A stretch of 64,000 nucleotides of DNA. It comes from UBA8079 sp049601915 (GTDB lineage Bacteria > Pseudomonadota > Alphaproteobacteria > UBA6615). The notes under the pieces are model-generated. The model saw only the letters and a list, made by a program, of their open reading frames with translations, had not been told where the DNA came from and did no database searches. The stretch covers positions 62,001 to 126,000 of the forward strand of contig JBMYRB010000006.1 of assembly GCA_049601915.1 (NCBI GenBank). The letters are read 5' to 3'. A program made the position numbers and the translations under genes. Positions 61,771-64,000 of this stretch are shown in pieces (the first letter of the stretch is position 1; each line of letters opens with the position of its first letter).

Positions 61771-61790
61771 GCGGAGCCCGAGGGCTCCGC
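61771..61790 (-). terminator. Hairpin between dctP and dctQ
   Basis: GCGGAGCCC-GA-GGGCTCCGC, a 9-bp GC-rich stem with almost no loop, followed on the minus strand by TTTGCATGTT. It lies 28 bases after dctP. It probably ends most transcripts there or protects the dctP message, giving more binding protein than permease. Confidence 0.7.
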
Positions 61791-61817
61791 TCCACATGGT
61801 TGCTATTGTCGTCGCGC

Positions 61818-62918
61818 CTACAGGCCGAGGACGCGGTTACGCTGCTGCACGTAGGCCTGATCCGAAATATTGGTCCAGGCACCAACGTCGGCACGGGATT
61901 TGATGAAGCTATCGTAGATGCGGCTCGAAAGTTCACTGTGAGCGCGCACCTCGTCGAAGACTTCTTCAGCGGCATCGCTGAAGCTGTCGTAGATTTCGTC
62001 CGAGAACTGGCGGAGCTGAACGCCCTGATTGGTGACCAGGTCCACGAGTGCCGCGCCCGACTTGGCGTTATACTCAGACATCATCCAGTCATTCTCGGCG
62101 GCGGCAGCAGCTTCGATGATCGTCTGGTCGGCTTTCGAAAGCTTGCTCCAGAACGAAGCGTTCAGGCCGAGTGCGAGCATTGCGCCCGGCTCGTGCATGC
62201 CCGGATAGTAGTAGAACTTGGCCGCTTCATAGAACTTCATGAAGCCATCATTCCACGGGCCAACCCACTCGGTGGCGTCGATTGCGCCGGAGACCAGGTT
62301 CTCATAAATCTGGCCGCCCGGGAGGGAGACCGGCGAGGCGCCAAGCTTGGCCATGACGTCGCCGCCAAGACCCGGGATGCGCATCTTCAGACCCTTGAGG
62401 TCGTCGGCGGAGTTGATTTCCTTACGGAACCAACCACCCATCTGGACACCCGTGTTACCGGCCATCAGACCCTTGAGGCCGAATTCGCCGCCAAGCTCGT
62501 CCCAGAGTTCCTGACCACCGCCAAAGCGGATCCAGGCATTCATTTCGGTGTAGGTCAGGCCAAACGGGACGGCGGTGAAGAACGCCCAGCCCGGGTTTTT
62601 GCCTTTCCAGTAATAGTCGGCGGCGTGATAGCCCTGTGCGTTACCTGATGCGACTTCGTCGAAGCTGTCGAACGCACCTACGCGCTCGCCGGCGGAGAAG
62701 TACTGCATCTGGATGCGGCCTTCACTCATGGTCCCGATACGTTCGGCAAGGCGCTGTGCGCCGGTGCCGAGACCCGGGAAATCGCGGGGCCAGGTGGAGA
62801 CCATCGCGAACTCGATCCGCTCCTGCGCAATGGCGGGTTTCGGAAAGGCCGAAGCGGCCGCAGCGGCGCCGGTGACACCGGCGATACCGGCGGCTTTGAT
62901 AAATTTACGTCGTTCCAT
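61818..62918 (-). CDS. TRAP transporter substrate-binding protein, TakP-like
   Basis: A 366-residue periplasmic binding protein with a twin-arginine-like leader (MERRKFIKAAG, then cleavage after PAIAQ). Text such as FAMVSTWPRDFPGLGTGAQRL, GYHAADYYWKGKNPGWAFF, GGWFRKEINSADDLKGLKMR and YYYPGMHEPG resembles the TakP group that binds 2-oxo monocarboxylates as calcium- or sodium-linked complexes. Ligand unproven. ATG at 62918 has AGGGAG upstream; the open frame runs to 62957. Confidence 0.9.
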   Translation of the reverse strand: MERRKFIKAAGIAGVTGAAAAASAFPKPAIAQERIEFAMVSTWPRDFPGLGTGAQRLAERIGTMSEGRIQMQYFSAGERVGAFDSFDEVASGNAQGYHAADYYWKGKNPGWAFFTAVPFGLTYTEMNAWIRFGGGQELWDELGGEFGLKGLMAGNTGVQMGGWFRKEINSADDLKGLKMRIPGLGGDVMAKLGASPVSLPGGQIYENLVSGAIDATEWVGPWNDGFMKFYEAAKFYYYPGMHEPGAMLALGLNASFWSKLSKADQTIIEAAAAAENDWMMSEYNAKSGAALVDLVTNQGVQLRQFSDEIYDSFSDAAEEVFDEVRAHSELSSRIYDSFIKSRADVGAWTNISDQAYVQQRNRVLGL

Positions 62919-62998
62919 GAATTGCTCCCTGAGGTTGCGTGTTCGTGTTTGTTTCACTGGCCGAGCGAAAGCACCTGAAAGGGCCCGGAGACGTACAA

Positions 62999-63026
62999 AT
63001 TTTAGCAGCCGTGTATCGACCGCAAA
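62999..63026 (-). promoter_or_regulatory. Candidate promoter of the TRAP operon
   Basis: On the minus strand TTTGCG, a 16-base spacer, then TAAAAT (62999-63004), about 80 bases before dctP. TAAAAT matches the -10 consensus at 5 of 6 positions; the -35 box is weaker. Confidence 0.42.
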
Positions 63027-63104
63027 GCATTGTGGAAACCTTATGCTAGCAGGTGTGGTGGCGCCGGGCCATGCGATAGTATGACGATCACGTGATTGTG
63101 TGGC

Positions 63105-63848
63105 TCAGCGGGGCGGTTCGGTGGTCGGAAGCGGCCCGTCTGTCCAGCCGTTGGTGCCCAGATGCTCGACAGGCTGAAAACGGCTCTTGTAGGCCATCTT
63201 GGCGCAGTCCTCGATCCAGTAACCGAGATAGACATATGACCGTTCGCGTGCCGCGGCATCGTGGACAAGCTGCAGAATACTGAAAGTGCCGAGGCTCCGG
63301 CGATCCTCGGCCGGCTCGAAATAGCTGTAGACCGCCGAAAGGCCGCTGGACAGGACGTCCGTGAGGCAGGCACCAAGCAGCATGCCGGCCGTGTCCCGTA
63401 TCGACATCAATGTTGTGTTCACCGCGGAATCCTCGACCATCGCTCTAAAATCCGAAAAGGACATTGCCGCCATCACGCCGCCGCTGTGGCGGGCGCGTTG
63501 GTAACGGAAGAAGAGGTCGTAATGCTCATCGGTGGCCAGCGCGGCCCCGGTCGTGATGACAAGGTCTGAGTTTTTGCTCCAGACGCGCTGTTGGGAGCGG
63601 GTCGGCTTGAACGTTTCGACAGGGATACGGATCGGGACGCAGCCGCTACATCCCGGGCATGCGGGCCGATAGACGATGTGGTGCGAGCGTCGAAACCCGG
63701 CGAGTGCCAGTTGATCATGCAGGTCTTGCGCCTGCGCGCCACGTAGCTCGGTGAACAGGTTGCGCTCGACGTGCCCGTCCAGATACGGGCAAGGCATAGG
63801 GCCCGTTCGATAAAATACAAGCGGTGGCTTCGGCGCTTGGCTGGTCAT
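63105..63848 (-). CDS. bpt: Aspartate/glutamate leucyltransferase (Bpt; arginyltransferase family)
   Basis: A 247-residue enzyme that attaches leucine to N-terminal Asp or Glu, creating N-degrons for ClpS. Family text: CPYLDGHVERNLFTEL, FRRSHHIVYRPACPGCSGCVPIRIPV with the cysteine cluster, FYRYQ-like FFRYQRARHSGG, and YVYLGYWIEDCAKMAYKSRFQPVE. Complete. It belongs functionally with clpS, clpA and aat in this window. Confidence 0.94.
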   Translation of the reverse strand: MTSQAPKPPLVFYRTGPMPCPYLDGHVERNLFTELRGAQAQDLHDQLALAGFRRSHHIVYRPACPGCSGCVPIRIPVETFKPTRSQQRVWSKNSDLVITTGAALATDEHYDLFFRYQRARHSGGVMAAMSFSDFRAMVEDSAVNTTLMSIRDTAGMLLGACLTDVLSSGLSAVYSYFEPAEDRRSLGTFSILQLVHDAAARERSYVYLGYWIEDCAKMAYKSRFQPVEHLGTNGWTDGPLPTTEPPR

Positions 63849-63939
63849 GTACTGGCCCAGGCGGATGATCGTAAAACGTCACGAATTCTAGCGATGTCAA
63901 ACGTCTCACGCAAAGCCAAGTGAGTGGTGATGGACGTGG

Positions 63940-63999
63940 TCAGCCGGACGTGCGCGGGTTGTCGGTTTCGGTCTTGCGCGCCGGCTCGACGGCGGTGGG
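63940..63999 (-). CDS. C-terminus of an unidentified gene, cut by the window edge
   Basis: On the minus strand a frame from the window edge reads PTAVEPARKTETDNPRTSG and stops at 63940, 91 bases before the bpt start. Only about 19 charged residues are visible. Related genomes often have an RDD-family membrane protein upstream of bpt, but nothing here shows that. Confidence 0.3.
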   Translation of the reverse strand, partial: PTAVEPARKTETDNPRTSG

Positions 64000-64000
64000 G

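Noticed and set aside
1..64000. tRNA, rRNA, CRISPR arrays, insertion sequences, phage genes
   Set aside because: No cloverleaf T-arm signature in a fitting context, no regular direct repeats with spacers, no transposase or integrase text, and no flanking terminal repeats were seen.

Overview
The window is a stretch of a high-GC alphaproteobacterial chromosome, most likely from the Rhodospirillales or a close relative. That placement is inferred from gene content: MipZ instead of MinCD, a B12-dependent class II ribonucleotide reductase, DUF1489 and DUF2155 proteins, an NDUFA12-like complex I subunit, the rpoZ-rsh-pdxJ-acpS-lepB-rnc-era-recO string, a phasin, and the Bpt/Aat pair. I see no rRNA, tRNA, CRISPR array, insertion sequence, phage or plasmid gene. 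The content is mostly core chromosome, with several short patches of gene decay.

Layout. 1-4.6 kb: leucine/isovalerate degradation operon (liuB fragment, liuC, a two-helix potassium-channel-like protein, liuD, liuE). 4.7-5.9 kb: stand-alone receiver protein and a frameshifted Hpt-like partner. 6-9.3 kb: DUF1489 protein, then a ferric-iron ABC permease and binding protein behind two inverted repeats that look like iron-responsive operators. 9.3-10.1 kb: dead leucine dehydrogenase gene. 10.4-14.7 kb: small protein, Fe-dependent alcohol dehydrogenase, glutamine-synthetase-like ligase, small membrane protein and 2-oxoglutarate/Fe(II) oxygenase. 14.75-15.1 kb: uracil-DNA glycosylase remnant. 15.2-19.7 kb: molybdopterin oxidoreductase, MipZ, VWA protein and membrane J-domain protein. 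19.8-23.4 kb: nucleotide-sugar operon galU-ugd-phosphomannomutase. 23.5-28.4 kb: LLM flavoenzyme, D-Ala-D-Ala carboxypeptidase, lipoprotein, alpha/beta hydrolase and phasin.

28.6-31.4 kb: clpS-clpA, followed by a dead GNAT gene. 31.9-34.5 kb: FemAB-like acyltransferase, CDF zinc exporter and RidA. 34.7-38.4 kb: nrdJ with a likely NrdR box and a strong terminator. 38.8-43.4 kb: NDUFA12, two MlaD proteins, DUF2155, then on the other strand aat, accC, accB and aroQ. 43.6-46.9 kb: ornithine decarboxylase, MarR regulator, a broken 4-hydroxyphenylpyruvate dioxygenase and an intact family-5 uracil-DNA glycosylase. 47-57.2 kb: folK, rpoZ, rsh, pdxJ, acpS, lepB, rnc, era, recO, parC. 57.3 kb: bioY. 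58-63 kb: TakP-like TRAP transporter with an unusual C-terminal extension on its large permease. 63.1-63.8 kb: bpt.

Functional links. Four N-degron components (ClpS adaptor, ClpA unfoldase, Aat and Bpt transferases) lie within 36 kb. Two biotin carboxylase systems (MCC and ACC) share the window with the biotin importer BioY. At least five genes carry frameshifts, nonsense codons or deletions. I did not find one clear new defence-type or mobile system. The strongest unexplained items are the channel in the liu operon, the TRAP C-terminal domain, the GS-like/Fe-ADH/oxygenase neighbourhood and the MipZ-VWA-DnaJ string.
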